In this document: positions 62,301-64,000 of the stretch, in pieces
How the letters are laid out: each line of letters opens with the position of its first letter
Position numbering within the stretch: position 1 is the first letter of the stretch
NCBI GenBank assembly: GCA_964020085.1
Contig: CAXHUQ010000577.1
Coordinates: 283,001-347,000 of the forward strand
DNA length: 64,000 nucleotides
Source: Micromussa lordhowensis
Lineage: Eukaryota > Cnidaria > Anthozoa > Scleractinia > Lobophylliidae
Reading direction: 5' to 3'
The notes under the pieces: model-generated
Told to the model about the DNA's origin: nothing
Database searches by the model: none
Seen by the model: the letters and a program-made list of their open reading frames with translations, nothing else
Made by a program: the position numbers and the translations under genes

Positions 62301-64000
62301 GGGTGTTTTTTGTGGCCTTCTTTTGAGGGGAGTTTCCCTTGGTCGCAACTTTGCAGAATTTCAGAAAACGCGCGATGAGGGTGTCCTTGCCAAATTTGCC
62401 ATAGCTCGGCTTTGCGGGCACTTTGAAAGATGCGGTTTGCAGCAAAATGTTGTGCTAGGATGGCACTTTAAGTGCATTGTAATTAGGAGGTGATGGCATT
62501 TGCGCCAGGGTGTTTTTTGTGGCCTTCTTTTGAGGGGAGTTTCCCTTGGTCGCAACTTTGCAGAATTTCAGAAAACGCGCGATGAGGGTGTCCTTGCCAA
62601 ATTTGCCATAGCTCGGCTTTGCGGGCACTTTGAAAGATGCGGTTTGCAGCAAAATGTTGTGCTAGGATGGCCCTTTAAGTGCATTGTAATTAGGAGGTGA
62701 TGGCATTTGCGCCAGGGTGTTTTTTGTGGCCTTCTTTTGAGGGGAGTTTCCCTTGGTCGCAACTTTGCAGAATTTCAGAAAACACGCGATGAGGGTGTCC
62801 TTGCCAAATTTGCCACAGCTCGGCTTTGCGGGCACTTTGAAAGATGCGGTTTGCAGCAAAATGTTGTGCTAGGATGGCACTTTAAGTGCATTGTAATTAG
62901 GAGGTGATGGCATTTGCGCCAGGGTGTTTTTTGTGGCCTTCTTTTGAGGGGAGTTTCCCTTGGTCGCAACTTTGCAGAATTTCAGAAAACGCGCGATGAG
63001 GGTGTCCTTGCCAAATTTGCCATAGCTCGGCTTTGCGGGCACTTTGAAAGATGCGGTTTGCAGCAAAATGTTGTGCTAGGATGGCACTTTAAGTGCATTG
63101 TAATTAGGAGGTGATGGCATTTGCGCCAGGGTGTTTTTTGTGGCCTTCTTTTGAGGGGAGTTTCCCTTGGTCGCAACTTTGCAGAATTTCAGAAAACGCG
63201 CGATGAGGGTGTCCTTGCCAAATTTGCCATAGCTCGGCTTTGCGGGCACTTTGAAAGATGCGGTTTGCAGCAAAATGTTGTGCTAGGATGGCACTTTAAG
63301 TGCATTGTAATTAGGAGGTGATGGCATTTGCGCCAGGGTGTTTTTTGTGGCCTTCTTTTGAGGGGAGTTTCCCTTGGTCGCAACTTTGCAGAATTTCAGA
63401 AAACGCGCGATGAGGGTGTCCTTGCCAAATTTTCCATAGCTCGGCTTTGCGGGCACTTTGAAAGATGCGGTTTGCAGCAAAATGTTGTGCTAGGATGGCA
63501 CTTTAGGTTCATTGTAATTAGGAGGTGATGGCATTTGCGCCAGGGTGTTTTTTGTGGCCTTCTTTTGAGGGGAGTTTCCCTTGGTCGCAACTTTGCAGAA
63601 TTTCAGAAAACGCGCGATGAGGGTGTCCTTGCCAAATTTGCCATAGCTCGGCTTTGCGGGCACTTTGAAAGATGCGGTTTGCAGCAAAATGTTGTGCTAG
63701 GATGGCACTTTGAGTGCATTGTAATTAGGAGGAGATGGCATTTGCGCCAGGGTGTTTTTTGTGGCCTTCTTTTGAGGGGAGTTTCCCTTGGTCGCAACTT
63801 TGCAGAATTTCAGAAAACGCGCGATGAGGGTGTCCTTGCCAAATTTGCCATAGCTCGGCTTTGCGGGCACTTTGAAAGATGCGGTTTGCAGCAAAATGTT
63901 GTGCTAGGATGGCACTTTAAGTGCATTGTAATTAGGAGGTGATGGCATTTGCGCCAGGGTGTTTTTTGTGGCCTTCTTTTGAGGGGAGTTTCCCTTGGTC
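59395..64000. repeat. Sub-array E: near-consensus tail
   Basis: About 22 units, all 207 bp, with few variants. The first unit (59395) carries the sub-array D marker GTTTTTGGTGG but without the short junction or the 77-bp partial. Dyad-arm changes cluster here: CACGTTAAG near 61224, 61431 and 62052, CCCTTTAAG near 62671, CTTTAGGTTC near 63503 and CTTTGAGTGC near 63708. GCCACAGCTC occurs at about 59708 and 62813, 15 monomers apart. The array runs off the right end in mid-unit. Confidence 0.85.

Larger units (their letters stand above)
1..64000. repeat. Giant tandem satellite array, 207-bp monomer
   Basis: The same 207-bp unit runs head-to-tail across the whole window with no interruption and no inverted copy. 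The phase from base 71 to base 63949 is explained exactly by 302 full units plus these length variants: 18 partial units of 77 bp, two units of 212 bp, six of 208 bp and 38 of 206 bp. Most units differ from the consensus at zero to a few positions. Both window edges lie inside a unit, so the true array is larger. Monomer composition, counted on the first unit, is A42 C37 G62 T66. CpG is only mildly depleted (8 seen, about 11 expected). Long, homogeneous, single-orientation arrays with higher-order structure are typical of eukaryotic centromeric or heterochromatic satellites; that assignment is inference. I do not recognise the satellite family. Confidence 0.98.

Noticed and set aside
71..63942. 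Hundreds of 60-202-codon open frames on both strands as real genes
   Set aside because: They recur every 207 bp in overlapping frames because the monomer has few stops and a length divisible by 3. Indels shift them freely, recurrent changes are mostly amino-acid-altering, and no domain is recognisable.
1..64000. CRISPR array
   Set aside because: The repeats are contiguous 207-bp units with no unique spacers, and no cas genes are present.
1..64000. rRNA, tRNA or other RNA gene cluster
   Set aside because: No rRNA-like or tRNA-like sequence or fold was recognised; the T6 run alone is not evidence of a polymerase III unit, since no A or B box is apparent.
1..64000. Transposon or retroelement, or tandem insertions of one
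   Set aside because: No terminal repeats, target-site duplications, poly-A tails or transposase, reverse-transcriptase or integrase coding sequence; junctions are perfect head-to-tail.
1..64000. Entire pattern as an assembly artefact
   Set aside because: Nested, ordered marker variants and mosaic units look like real array evolution. Copy number and some long identical blocks could still be mis-assembled, and read depth and spanning long reads would be needed to tell.

Overview
The whole 64 kb window is one uninterrupted satellite array. A 207-bp monomer (about 48% G+C) is repeated head-to-tail, always in the same orientation, from the first base to the last. There is no unique sequence, no recognisable gene, no RNA gene and no mobile element, and neither array edge is in the window, so the real array is longer. 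Hand bookkeeping between equivalent points in the first and last units (71 and 63949, 63,878 bp apart) fits exactly 302 full units plus a small set of length variants: 18 extra 77-bp partial units, two +5 units, six +1 units and 38 -1 units.

The array is not uniform. (A) 1-8151 is mostly near-consensus monomers with small local dimers and trimers. (B) 8152-28222 is organised into higher-order repeats (HORs) of 12-13 monomers (about 2.5-2.7 kb) carrying shared diagnostic variants, and parts of it are copied again at multi-kb offsets (about 8.7-9.3 kb and 12.83 kb). (C) 28223-30502 is a near-consensus stretch with three +1 units. (D) 30503-55252 is a second HOR domain. It is defined by a T-to-G variant in the T-run, a one-base-short unit junction and, in 18 places, a 77-bp partial duplication with the same breakpoint each time; local HOR periods include 283, 619, 904, 1318 and about 3 kb. 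(E) 55253-64000 is near-consensus again, with one recent 2278-bp (11-monomer) tandem duplication.

The size, single orientation and nested HORs are what is known of eukaryotic centromeric, pericentromeric or subtelomeric satellites that evolve by unequal exchange and gene conversion. I therefore favour a nuclear satellite of a eukaryote, but I do not recognise the family and the sequence does not name the taxon. A prokaryotic or plasmid array is not formally excluded, because each unit carries a Shine-Dalgarno-like AGGAGGTGAT 9 nt before a 66-codon TTG-start frame. I regard this as coincidence: the frames are broken by indels and the recurrent variants show no sign of protein constraint.

Nothing here works as a set of genes. 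Features of possible function are structural: a 13-bp near-perfect dyad (GCACTT-T-AAGTGC), two smaller dyads, a CGCGCG block and a T6 run in every unit, and a strong G+T bias of the + strand. The dyad and the 15 bp after it form the main hotspot of length change. All counts were made by eye and coordinate arithmetic. Assembly error inside such an array cannot be excluded from the sequence alone.
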